Assembly (NCBI GenBank): GCA_963676345.2
Contig: CAXXTS010000006.1
Location: 916,589 to 980,588, forward strand
Source of the DNA: G963665925 sp963676345
Lineage (GTDB): Bacteria; Bacillota; Clostridia; Peptostreptococcales; Acidaminobacteraceae
DNA: 64,000 nt
Direction: 5' to 3'
Below the pieces are notes generated by a model. That model saw only the letters and a list, made by a program, of their open reading frames with translations, was not told the DNA's origin and did not search any database. Below are positions 53,322 through 64,000 of this stretch, piece after piece; the stretch's first letter is position 1, and the number at the start of each line of letters is the position of its first letter. The position numbers and the translations under genes are program-made.

Positions 53322-53452
53322 GGATTTATCAAGAGAGGGGGAGGGACTGGCCCGATGAACCCCGGCAACCTGCAATGAAGTATGCAAGGTGCTAAATCCA
53401 GCGATTTTTCGAGAGATAAAAATGAAGATGCCCTCTCGAGGGCAATTTTTAT
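53322..53452 (+). ncRNA. Canonical SAM-I (S-box) riboswitch 2 before metN
   Basis: All conserved blocks are intact: TTTATCAAGAGAG, GGGACTGGCCC, GATGAACCCCGGCAACC, P3 CCTGCA/TGCAAGG, GGTGCTAAATCC and the closing GAGAGATAAA. GCCCTC/GAGGGC (53430-53443) with TTTTT is the terminator. Binding of SAM would stop metNIQ transcription. Confidence 0.95.
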
Positions 53453-53496
53453 AGGCTTTTAAGAAAATATTAACAAATATGGGAAAAGGTGATGTT

Positions 53497-54261
53497 TTGA
53501 TATCGATAAGTAATATTTCTAAAACGTTCCGAAGTAAAGATCAAGACGTAAAAGCGATTGATGCGGTAAGTCTAAATATTGAAAAGGGAGAAATCTTTGG
53601 TGTTATTGGTCTTTCGGGTGCAGGGAAGTCAACTCTAATTCGTACACTTAATAGGCTTGAAGATACCGACAGTGGCGAGATTCACATAGAAGAGGCCTGT
53701 ATACAGACACTTAAGAATGATGAACTTAGAGCACTACGCAAAAAAATAGGTATGATATTTCAGCATTTTCATTTACTTTCTTCTAGAACTGTTAAAGGAA
53801 ATATTGCATTTCCACTCGAGATTGCTGGATGGAAAAAAGAAGACATTGACGCACGTGTTACGGAGCTGCTGGATCTCGTAGGGCTTCCTGATAAGGCGAG
53901 TGCCTATCCAAATCAGTTGAGCGGCGGACAAAAACAGCGTGTTGCCATAGCCAGAGCGCTTGCCAATAATCCTAAAATTTTGTTGAGTGATGAATCGACA
54001 AGTGCACTTGATCCAATTACAACGCGTTCAATATTACAACTTTTAAAGAAAATCAATAAACAGTTTGGACTTACAATTGTCCTAATCACACATGAGATGG
54101 ATGTTATACGTGAAATATGTGATCGGGTCGCGGTTATGGAAAATGGAAGCGTAATCGAATGTGGTGCAGTCAGCGATGTTCTAAAACATCCTAAATCCAG
54201 TGTCACAAAAGCGTTTATTCATAGTGGACCTGAGGAGGTGAATGTATATGATGCATCTTAA
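53497..54261 (+). CDS. metN: Methionine ABC transporter ATPase, without C-terminal regulatory domain
   Basis: ATPase of the MetNIQ methionine importer. Walker A GLSGAGKST is at about residue 38, signature LSGGQKQRVAIARALAN, Walker B LLSDESTSALDP and the switch His in ITHEMDVI. A TTG at 53497, with AAAGGTG just upstream, gives the typical MIxISNISKTF start; an ATG at 53479 lacks a ribosome site. The protein stops at 254 residues, whereas E. coli MetN (343) has a C-terminal domain that binds methionine and shuts the pump. This copy therefore probably lacks trans-inhibition, leaving the S-boxes as the main control. metI overlaps its end. Confidence 0.95.
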   Translation: MISISNISKTFRSKDQDVKAIDAVSLNIEKGEIFGVIGLSGAGKSTLIRTLNRLEDTDSGEIHIEEACIQTLKNDELRALRKKIGMIFQHFHLLSSRTVKGNIAFPLEIAGWKKEDIDARVTELLDLVGLPDKASAYPNQLSGGQKQRVAIARALANNPKILLSDESTSALDPITTRSILQLLKKINKQFGLTIVLITHEMDVIREICDRVAVMENGSVIECGAVSDVLKHPKSSVTKAFIHSGPEEVNVYDAS

Positions 54262-54919
54262 TGAAATGCTACAGCTACTCGTATCACCAACGATAGAAAC
54301 CGTAGTGATGGTCTTGATATCATCTGCTGTGGCATTCCTGTTAGGTATGCCAATGGGAATCACCTTGTACTTAACCCAAGATAAAGGGTTAATACCTAAC
54401 AAGGCTATCTTCAGAATAATGGACGCACTTGTTAATATGTGCAGGTCCTTACCCTTTATCATCTTGATGATACTGCTATTTCCATTATCACGCATTCTTG
54501 TTGGGACAACTATTGGAACAGCGGCAACGATTGTACCTCTATCAATTGGAGCCTCGCCGTTTGTAGGGCGTATTGTGGAAAATGCTCTCAATGAAGTTAA
54601 CGCTGGCATCATTGAAGCGGTTCATTCTATGGGCGCATCAAATGGTGAAATTATATTCAAAGTTGTGATTCCGGAGGCCTTACCTGCCCTTATTTCAGGT
54701 ATGACGCTCTCAGTAATCAATATTTTAGGGTACTCTGCTATGGCAGGCGCTATCGGCGGGGGCGGTCTTGGAGATTTAGCTATCCGATTTGGATTCCATC
54801 GTTTTCAAACGGATGTACTCATTGTTTCAGTCCTTGTAATTATAATTTTGGTTCAAGCAATACAATTTACAGGCAATAAGCTCGCTGATCTTGTTTATGC
54901 AAAGCGTGCTATTAAATAA
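54248..54919 (+). CDS. metI: Methionine ABC transporter permease
   Basis: Membrane subunit with about five helices, 223 residues. The EAA coupling motif reads EAVHSMGASNGEIIFKVVIPEALP and the family end GGGGLGDLAIRFGFHRFQTD is clear. The ATG at 54248 is 9 nt after AGGAGG; an ATG at 54242 is too close. It overlaps metN and precedes metQ by 38 nt. Confidence 0.95.
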   Translation: MMHLNEMLQLLVSPTIETVVMVLISSAVAFLLGMPMGITLYLTQDKGLIPNKAIFRIMDALVNMCRSLPFIILMILLFPLSRILVGTTIGTAATIVPLSIGASPFVGRIVENALNEVNAGIIEAVHSMGASNGEIIFKVVIPEALPALISGMTLSVINILGYSAMAGAIGGGGLGDLAIRFGFHRFQTDVLIVSVLVIIILVQAIQFTGNKLADLVYAKRAIK

Positions 54920-54957
54920 AAAAATACATGCATGAATATCTTGAGGAGGATACAAAC

Positions 54958-55785
54958 ATGAAAAAATTATTTAGCTTATCAATTATACTGGTACTTGTCG
55001 CAGCAGCACTTGCAGGATGCGCAACTGCAAAAGCGAATGAGCAAACTGAAGAAGAAACACGCACACTTAAAGTTGGGGCGACACCTGTACCCCATGCAGA
55101 ACTACTTGAGCAAGTTAAACCGATTCTTGCAGAGCAAGGTATTGAACTTGAAATAGTAGAGTTCACAGACTATGTTAAACCGAATCTTTCATTGAACGAT
55201 GGTGAAATCGACGCGAACTTCTTCCAGCATGTACCTTACCTAGACAGCTTTAATGCAGATCGTGGTCTTGACCTTGTAAGTGTGGGAACAGTACACGTAG
55301 AACCGCTAGGTGCATATTCTGAAAAGTACGAAAGCATCGATGCCCTTCCTGTGGGCGCTAAAATTGCAATACCGAGTGATAGTGTAAATGGTGGTAGAGC
55401 CTTAATCTTACTTGAATCAAAAGGACTGATTACATTAAAAGAAGGCGCAGGTCTTGAAGCAACGGAGTTTGACATTGAAGAAAATCCAAATGACTATGAG
55501 TTTACATCTATAGAAGCAGCACAATTGCCAAGAGTTCTTCCTGATGTGGATCTTGCTGTAATCAATGGCAATTTTGCAATTGAAGCAGGACTCAGTCCGC
55601 TTGAGGATGCCTTAGTACTAGAAGGTGCTGATTCACCATATGCAAATATCATCACAGTGAAATCAGATTATGACAAACAAGAAGAAGTAGATGCACTACT
55701 CAACGCACTTCAAAGTGAAGAAATTGAGCAGTATATTGAGAAAAATTACGATGGTGGCGTTGTTGCCGCTTTTAGTAAAAACTAG
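54958..55785 (+). CDS. metQ: Methionine-binding lipoprotein
   Basis: A 275-residue lipoprotein with lipobox LAGC (Cys21); the ATG at 54958 follows GAGGAGGA. The mature protein is a NlpA/MetQ-type binding protein: LKVGATPVPHAELLEQVKPIL, FTDYVKPNLSLNDGEIDANFFQHVPYLD, IAIPSDSVNGGRALILLE. It brings methionine (L or D) to MetI. Ends at a terminator. Confidence 0.97.
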   Translation: MKKLFSLSIILVLVAAALAGCATAKANEQTEEETRTLKVGATPVPHAELLEQVKPILAEQGIELEIVEFTDYVKPNLSLNDGEIDANFFQHVPYLDSFNADRGLDLVSVGTVHVEPLGAYSEKYESIDALPVGAKIAIPSDSVNGGRALILLESKGLITLKEGAGLEATEFDIEENPNDYEFTSIEAAQLPRVLPDVDLAVINGNFAIEAGLSPLEDALVLEGADSPYANIITVKSDYDKQEEVDALLNALQSEEIEQYIEKNYDGGVVAAFSKN

Positions 55786-55817
55786 TTGATTGAAATTATA
55801 TAAATGGGATATAAGTA

Positions 55818-55846
55818 AAAGGCTCGATATATATCGAGTCTTTTCT
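55818..55846 (+). terminator. Terminator after metQ
   Basis: Palindrome CTCGATAT/ATATCGAG extended by flanking pairs, with T-run. Confidence 0.75.
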
Positions 55847-55943
55847 CATATTATATGAAAGATATAAAGTGCAATATTAATGAAGAGACACATTCGTATA
55901 GTTGCGGGGAATTGTCTGAAAAATGTTTTATTTCATAAAGGCG

Positions 55944-55972
55944 TTGACAGCTTATTAGACAGGTGCTATTAT
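55944..55972 (+). promoter_or_regulatory. rRNA operon promoter P1
   Basis: TTGACA (55944-55949), 17-nt spacer ending TGC, TATTAT (55967-55972). Confidence 0.8.
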
Positions 55973-56073
55973 ATAACAGTCGCCGATAGCGAACTGGTAA
56001 ATCCAATTGCGAGGATAAGCTGATTGCAACGGGTCTGAGATGAGAAACAAGTTAAAAAACTTTGAAAAACATC

Positions 56074-56102
56074 TTGACAAACCGAAGCGACACTGGTAAG
56101 AT
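56074..56102 (+). promoter_or_regulatory. rRNA operon promoter P2
   Basis: TTGACA (56074-56079), 17-nt spacer, TAAGAT (56097-56102). Confidence 0.8.
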
Positions 56103-56180
56103 ATAAGAGTCGCTGGAACACGGCGATTAACACAAAATCAATAAAATTTTACATAGAATTAATTGATTTTCCGGTCTTTG

Positions 56181-56198
56181 AAAATTAAACAGTATAGA
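56181..56198 (+). other. 16S processing stem, 5' strand
   Basis: 18 nt (AAAATTAAACAGTATAGA) perfectly complementary to 57870-57887 after 16S; the likely RNase III stem. Confidence 0.85.
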
Positions 56199-56321
56199 AT
56201 TAACACGTTCAATTCTTTTACCGCATCAAGACAAGGTCTAGATGCACCAAAGATTCGTAACGGATGATAATGATTAATTAGTCAGATTCATCTGAGCGAT
56301 CAAAAACATTTGAAACAAATT

Positions 56322-57864
<1,543 letters not shown>

Positions 57865-57869
57865 CGTAC

Positions 57870-57887
57870 TCTATACTGTTTAATTTT
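57870..57887 (+). other. 16S processing stem, 3' strand
   Basis: Pairs perfectly over 18 bp with 56181-56198, enclosing 16S. Confidence 0.85.
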
Positions 57888-57926
57888 GAGGGACTGAAAG
57901 TCTCTTATATAATGTGGAACGCATAT

Positions 57927-58002
57927 GGGGGTATAGCTCAGTTGGGAGAGCACCTGCCTTGCACGCAGGGGGTCGCAAGTTCGAATCTTGTTACCTCCAC
58001 CA
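57927..58002 (+). tRNA. tRNA-Ala (TGC)
   Basis: In the 16S-23S spacer. Acceptor GGGGGTA/TACCTCC, TTCGAAT loop, anticodon TGC, encoded CCA. Confidence 0.97.
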
Positions 58003-58321
58003 TTTTCGCTTTTTTAGGTGAAAGCGTTTCAAATTGCACCTTGAAAACTGCATATGAATTAGAAGACGAAAACGTATCAAACCAAAATATTGAAACTAAG
58101 TTTTAAGAAAAGGGTTAGATACAGTTTCACTGAGGTAAACAAAACTCAAACTCGAATTATAAATACTCATTGATTAATAATCAGAGAACAGTTATTTAGC
58201 GTTCAAGATGCGAGTGGATCGAGGCGCACGGGTGAGTGAAGGAAGGCGCGTATAATATACGCAACTGACTAAGCGAAGCCGGGCAACGAAGAGCCGCGAA
58301 GCAGATTGTACGATAAAAATT
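58003..58321 (+). repeat. 16S-23S spacer carrying family-B repeat copy B0 (about 58205-58305)
   Basis: Contains GCGCGTATAATATACGCAAC with the hairpin GCGTAT-AAT-ATACGC, flanked by GGATCGAGGCGCACG and GGGCAACGAAGAG. Related copies are at 62181, 63148 and 63273. No gene. Confidence 0.75.
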
Positions 58322-61237
<2,916 letters not shown>

Positions 61238-61323
61238 ATAAGAATTTGGGTCAAAACCAAAGTGAAACAAACGTCTTTTAAGATCATGTGCAGTTTTGAA
61301 GGAGCAATCCTTTAAAATGAAAT

Positions 61324-61440
61324 CCGGTGATGATGGCGAAAAGGTCACACCTGTTCCCATTCCGAACACAGCAGTTAAGCTTTTCAGCGCCGATGGTACT
61401 TGGGGGGCAGCCCCCTGGGAGAGTAGGTCGTCGCCGGTTT
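61324..61440 (+). rRNA. rrf: 5S ribosomal RNA
   Basis: TCCGGTGATGATGGCGA at the 5' end pairs with GTCGCCGG at the 3' end; CACACCTGTTCCCATTCCGA is the conserved core. Confidence 0.95.
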
Positions 61441-61449
61441 CAATATTGT

Positions 61450-61524
61450 TCCAAGGTAGCTCAATGGTGGAGCAACCGGCTGTTAACCGGTAGGCTGTGG
61501 GTTCGAGTCCCACCCTTGGAGCCA
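61450..61524 (+). tRNA. tRNA-Asn (GTT)
   Basis: Acceptor TCCAAGG/CCTTGGA, discriminator G, CCA encoded, anticodon GTT. Confidence 0.96.
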
Positions 61525-61534
61525 TTTGATAGCT

Positions 61535-61622
61535 GCCGGGGTGGCGGAACTGGCAGACGCCCGGGACTTAAAATCCCGTGATACTTAGTATCGTACCGGT
61601 TCGATCCCGGTCCCCGGCACCA
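61535..61622 (+). tRNA. tRNA-Leu (TAA)
   Basis: 88 nt with long variable arm; GCCGGGG/CCCCGGC, anticodon TAA, CCA. Confidence 0.96.
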
Positions 61623-61672
61623 TTCTTCGCTAAGCAATTGGCAGTTATTATGAATATGAAACACCTATATGA

Positions 61673-61748
61673 CGCGGGGTGGAGCAGCTGGCAGCTCGTC
61701 GGGCTCATAACCCGGAGGTCGCAGGTTCGAATCCTGTCCCCGCAACCA
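61673..61748 (+). tRNA. Initiator tRNA-fMet (CAT)
   Basis: Unpaired C1-A72 and the three G-C pairs GGG/CCC of the anticodon stem mark it as initiator; anticodon CAT. Confidence 0.95.
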
Positions 61749-61761
61749 TTAATTTAAGCAA

Positions 61762-61836
61762 GGCCCCTTGGTCAAGCGGTTAAGACACCGCCCTTTCACG
61801 GCGGTAACATGGGTTCGATTCCCATAGGGGTCACCA
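61762..61836 (+). tRNA. tRNA-Glu (TTC)
   Basis: GGCCCCT/AGGGGTC, anticodon TTC, CCA. Confidence 0.95.
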
Positions 61837-61862
61837 TTAAAATCCTCGAAAGAGGTACATGT

Positions 61863-61938
61863 GGGAGTATAGCTCAGCTGGGAGAGCATCTGCCTTACAA
61901 GCAGAGGGTCATAGGTTCGAGCCCTATTACTCCCACCA
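61863..61938 (+). tRNA. tRNA-Val (TAC), copy 1
   Basis: GGGAGTA/TACTCCC, anticodon TAC, CCA. Repeated at 62829. Confidence 0.96.
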
Positions 61939-61942
61939 TTAT

Positions 61943-62019
61943 GGCCCAGTAGTTCAGTTGGTTAGAACGCCAGCCTGTCACGCTGGAGGTCGAGAGTTCG
62001 AGTCTCTTCTGGGTCGCCA
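61943..62019 (+). tRNA. tRNA-Asp (GTC), copy 1
   Basis: GGCCCAG/CTGGGTC, anticodon GTC, discriminator G, CCA. Repeated at 62910. Confidence 0.96.
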
Positions 62020-62027
62020 TTAAAGGT

Positions 62028-62103
<76 letters not shown>

Positions 62104-62180
62104 TTTAATTTTAAAGGTGATAGAATCACAAAAGAACTTGTGAAAGCAAATTCAATGATTAATGCAATTTAGAATTATAG

Positions 62181-62280
62181 ATGCAAGTAAATCAAGGCGC
62201 CAGTGTGACGATTGAAGGCGCGTACCTGAGTACGCAACTGATTGAGGAAGGCTGAGCAACGCAGAGATGCGAGTGGATTT
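62181..62280 (+). repeat. Family-B structured spacer repeat, copy B1
   Basis: AAGTAAATCAAGGCGCCAG, then GCGCGTACCTGAGTACGCAAC with hairpin GCGTAC-CTGA-GTACGC, and CTGAGCAACGCAGAGATGCG. Lies between tRNA-Thr and tRNA-Tyr. Confidence 0.8.
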
Positions 62281-62290
62281 GAATATAAAT

Positions 62291-62375
62291 GGTGGGGTTC
62301 CCGAGTGGCCAAAGGGGGCGGACTGTAAATCCGTTGACTGAGTCTTCGAAGGTTCGAATCCTTCTCCCACCACCA
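62291..62375 (+). tRNA. tRNA-Tyr (GTA), copy 1
   Basis: 85 nt with long variable arm; GGTGGGG/TCCCACC, anticodon GTA, CCA. Repeated at 63386. Confidence 0.96.
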
Positions 62376-62380
62376 CATAT

Positions 62381-62455
62381 GCGGAAGTGGCTCAGTGGTA
62401 GAGCATCGCCTTGCCAAGGCGAGGGTCGCGAGTTCGAATCTCGTCTTCCGCTCCA
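62381..62455 (+). tRNA. tRNA-Gly (GCC), copy 1
   Basis: GCGGAAG/CTTCCGC, anticodon GCC, CCA. Repeated at 63476. Confidence 0.96.
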
Positions 62456-62463
62456 ATAAACCT

Positions 62464-62537
62464 GCGGGTGTAGCTCAGTGGTAGAGCCCCGGCCTTCCAA
62501 GCCGGTTGCGAGGGTTCGATCCCCTTCACCCGCTCCA
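62464..62537 (+). tRNA. tRNA-Gly (TCC), copy 1
   Basis: GCGGGTG/CACCCGC, anticodon TCC, CCA. Repeated at 63559. Confidence 0.96.
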
Positions 62538-62542
62538 ATTGT

Positions 62543-62618
62543 GACCCATTAGCTCAGTCGGTAGAGCACCTGACTTTTAATCAGGGTGTCCTGCGTTCGA
62601 GTCGCAGATGGGTCACCA
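62543..62618 (+). tRNA. tRNA-Lys (TTT)
   Basis: GACCCAT/ATGGGTC, anticodon TTT, CCA. Not present in the second block. Confidence 0.95.
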
Positions 62619-62622
62619 TTAT

Positions 62623-62696
<74 letters not shown>

Positions 62697-62702
62697 TTAC
62701 TT

Positions 62703-62779
62703 GCGCCGTTAGCTCAGCTGGATAGAGTGTCTGACTACGAATCAGAAGGTCAGGGGTTCGAATCCCTTACGGCGCACCA
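62703..62779 (+). tRNA. tRNA-Arg (ACG), copy 1
   Basis: GCGCCGT/ACGGCGC, anticodon ACG, CCA. The copy at 63720 differs by one base near the variable loop. Confidence 0.96.
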
Positions 62780-62783
62780 ATAG

Positions 62784-62813
62784 CCCTGGGTTGCCTATGC
62801 AACCTAGGGTTTA
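62784..62813 (+). terminator. Possible terminator between the two tRNA blocks
   Basis: Stem CCCTGGGTTGC/GCAACCTAGGG, 4-nt loop, then only TTTAAGTTT, so termination may be partial. Confidence 0.55.
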
Positions 62814-62828
62814 AGTTTCACTATATAT

Positions 62829-62904
62829 GGGAGTATAGCTCAGCTGGGAGAGCATCTGCCTTACAAGCAGAGGGTCATAGGTTCGAGCCCTATTACTCCC
62901 ACCA
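62829..62904 (+). tRNA. tRNA-Val (TAC), copy 2
   Basis: Identical to copy 1; starts the second block. Confidence 0.96.
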
Positions 62905-62909
62905 TATTT

Positions 62910-62986
62910 GGCCCAGTAGTTCAGTTGGTTAGAACGCCAGCCTGTCACGCTGGAGGTCGAGAGTTCGAGTCTCTTCTGGGTCGCCA
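62910..62986 (+). tRNA. tRNA-Asp (GTC), copy 2
   Basis: Identical to copy 1. Confidence 0.96.
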
Positions 62987-62994
62987 TTAAAGGT

Positions 62995-63070
<76 letters not shown>

Positions 63071-63147
63071 TTTAATTTTAAAGGTGATAGAATCACAAAA
63101 GAATTTGTGAAAGCAAATTCAATCATTAATGTAATTTAGAATTATAG

Positions 63148-63240
63148 ATGCAAGTAAATCAAGGCGCCAGTGTGACGATTGAAGGCGCGTACCTGAGTAC
63201 GCAACTGATTGAGGAAGGCTGAGCAACGAAGATATACGTA
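63148..63240 (+). repeat. Family-B spacer repeat, copy B2
   Basis: Nearly identical to B1 up to CTGAGCAACG, then diverges to AAGATATACG. Confidence 0.8.
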
Positions 63241-63272
63241 GCATATATGATTATAAAGAATTTAGGTTTAAA

Positions 63273-63380
63273 GCCACAAGTAGCTCAAGGCGCACAGTTG
63301 AATGAAGGAGGGCGCGTACCTATGTACGTAACCGACTGATAGAAACTGAGTAACGCAGAGATGCGAAGTGGATTTGAATA
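63273..63380 (+). repeat. Family-B spacer repeat, copy B3
   Basis: AAGTAGCTCAAGGCGCACAG, GCGCGTACCTATGTACGTAAC, CTGAGTAACGCAGAGATGCG. More diverged than B1/B2 and directly in tandem with B2. Confidence 0.8.
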
Positions 63381-63385
63381 TAAAT

Positions 63386-63470
63386 GGTGGGGTTCCCGAG
63401 TGGCCAAAGGGGGCGGACTGTAAATCCGTTGACTGAGTCTTCGAAGGTTCGAATCCTTCTCCCACCACCA
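63386..63470 (+). tRNA. tRNA-Tyr (GTA), copy 2
   Basis: Identical to copy 1. Confidence 0.96.
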
Positions 63471-63475
63471 CATAT

Positions 63476-63550
63476 GCGGAAGTGGCTCAGTGGTAGAGCA
63501 TCGCCTTGCCAAGGCGAGGGTCGCGAGTTCGAATCTCGTCTTCCGCTCCA
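63476..63550 (+). tRNA. tRNA-Gly (GCC), copy 2
   Basis: Identical to copy 1. Confidence 0.96.
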
Positions 63551-63558
63551 CAAGACAT

Positions 63559-63632
63559 GCGGGTGTAGCTCAGTGGTAGAGCCCCGGCCTTCCAAGCCGG
63601 TTGCGAGGGTTCGATCCCCTTCACCCGCTCCA
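63559..63632 (+). tRNA. tRNA-Gly (TCC), copy 2
   Basis: Identical to copy 1; next comes Cys directly, with no Lys gene. Confidence 0.96.
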
Positions 63633-63637
63633 TAATT

Positions 63638-63711
<74 letters not shown>

Positions 63712-63719
63712 CAAAATAT

Positions 63720-63796
63720 GCGCCGTTAGCTCAGCTGGATAGAGTGTCTGACTACGAATCAGAAGGCCAGGGGTTCGAATCCCTTACGGCGCACCA
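63720..63796 (+). tRNA. tRNA-Arg (ACG), copy 2
   Basis: One base differs from copy 1 (AAGGCCAGGGG for AAGGTCAGGGG). Confidence 0.96.
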
Positions 63797-63799
63797 TTG

Positions 63800-63832
63800 A
63801 ACCTGAATTGAATTTTCAATTCAGGTTTTTTT
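63800..63832 (+). terminator. Terminator of the rRNA/tRNA operon
   Basis: Stem AACCTGAATTG/CAATTCAGGTT, 6-nt loop, seven T in the trailing run. Confidence 0.93.
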
Positions 63833-63877
63833 AGTGTACAATTATACCAGTCCCTTACGTAAAGAGGAGGTGTCCGT

Positions 63878-64000
63878 ATGGTTGGAGCAGTTATACTAGG
63901 TGCAGGCTTGTCTCGGAGGATGGAAAGCAGTACATCAAAGTTAGCTTTTGAAATTGACAATCAACCGATTGTAGAACATGTACTAAAATGTGTATCTGTC
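63878..64000 (+). CDS. MobA/MocA-like nucleotidyltransferase, 5' part only
   Basis: The first 41 residues: MVGAVILGAGLSRRM is the NTP-binding loop of the MobA/MocA/GlmU-type nucleotidyltransferases, followed by the SKLAFEIDNQPIVEHVL metal/nucleotide segment. The start ATG is 7 nt after GAGGAGG. The gene runs off the window, so whether it makes a molybdenum cofactor dinucleotide or another NDP product cannot be decided. It follows the tRNA terminator and is a new unit. Confidence 0.75.
   Translation, partial: MVGAVILGAGLSRRMESSTSKLAFEIDNQPIVEHVLKCVSV

Overview
The window looks like a chromosomal segment of an anaerobic, motile, low-GC Gram-positive bacterium of class Clostridia. Evidence is the T-box and SAM-I (S-box) leaders, a c-di-GMP-I riboswitch, clostridial rRNA spacers, an S-layer (SLH) protein, two chemoreceptors, and a ptb-iorAB set typical of amino-acid fermenters. 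The 16S text reminded me of Fusibacter-like lineages, but I could not run a comparison, so genus is a guess. Coding is dense and mostly on the + strand. No phage, IS transposase or CRISPR array is visible.

Layout. 1-5.1 kb: 3' part of a response regulator, then an operon with a surface Ig-like protein, a FecCD/FecE/FecB-type importer and an unexpected TiaS-like protein. 5.2-8.1 kb: ktrB-ktrA potassium uptake and a TrmH-family methylase. 8.1-18.1 kb: T-box-controlled pheST, a long zapA, U32 peptidase-family protein, mutS2, DUF523. 18.1-22.7 kb: HAD phosphatase divergent from a DeoR regulator with repeated operator-like sites, SLH protein, rhomboid protease. 22.7-25.4 kb: T-box, a hairpin/tandem-repeat element, argS. 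25.4-34.3 kb: Fur-box chemoreceptor, lipoprotein, radical SAM protein, NAD kinase, a second repeat element, TPR protein. 34.4-38 kb: ptb-iorA-iorB and a third element. 38.1-40.4 kb: chemoreceptor behind a c-di-GMP riboswitch. 40.7-52.8 kb: argGH-carAB, argCJ (reverse), argBD; argF is absent. 52.8-55.8 kb: two tandem S-boxes separated by a fourth element, then metN-metI-metQ. 55.9-63.8 kb: a 16S-tRNA(Ala)-23S-5S operon and 20 further tRNA genes with an internal duplication. The last bases start a nucleotidyltransferase gene.

The most unusual thing is a family of intergenic elements (here called E1-E4, with a relic E5). Each sits immediately 3' of an intrinsic terminator. Each has a constant left flank ending in TGCAC, a 22-nt arm unique to that copy, a constant 15-16 nt loop of the form TTGTGC-NN-GCACAA, the reverse complement of the same 22-nt arm, a constant right flank beginning GTATATGGCGCG, and a tail carrying a small hairpin whose stem covaries between copies. 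The tail is expanded into nine 45-bp units upstream of argS and into seven 48/49-bp units plus a partial one after nadK. Fixed arm length with fully different arm sequence in each copy is not explained by a simple dispersed repeat. A second structured repeat family lies in the rRNA/tRNA spacers.

Physiologically, the region links amino-acid use (ptb-ior fermentation, arginine synthesis, methionine uptake) with translation (pheST, argS, rRNA/tRNA) and environmental sensing (two chemoreceptors, K+ and metal uptake, c-di-GMP and iron-type control).
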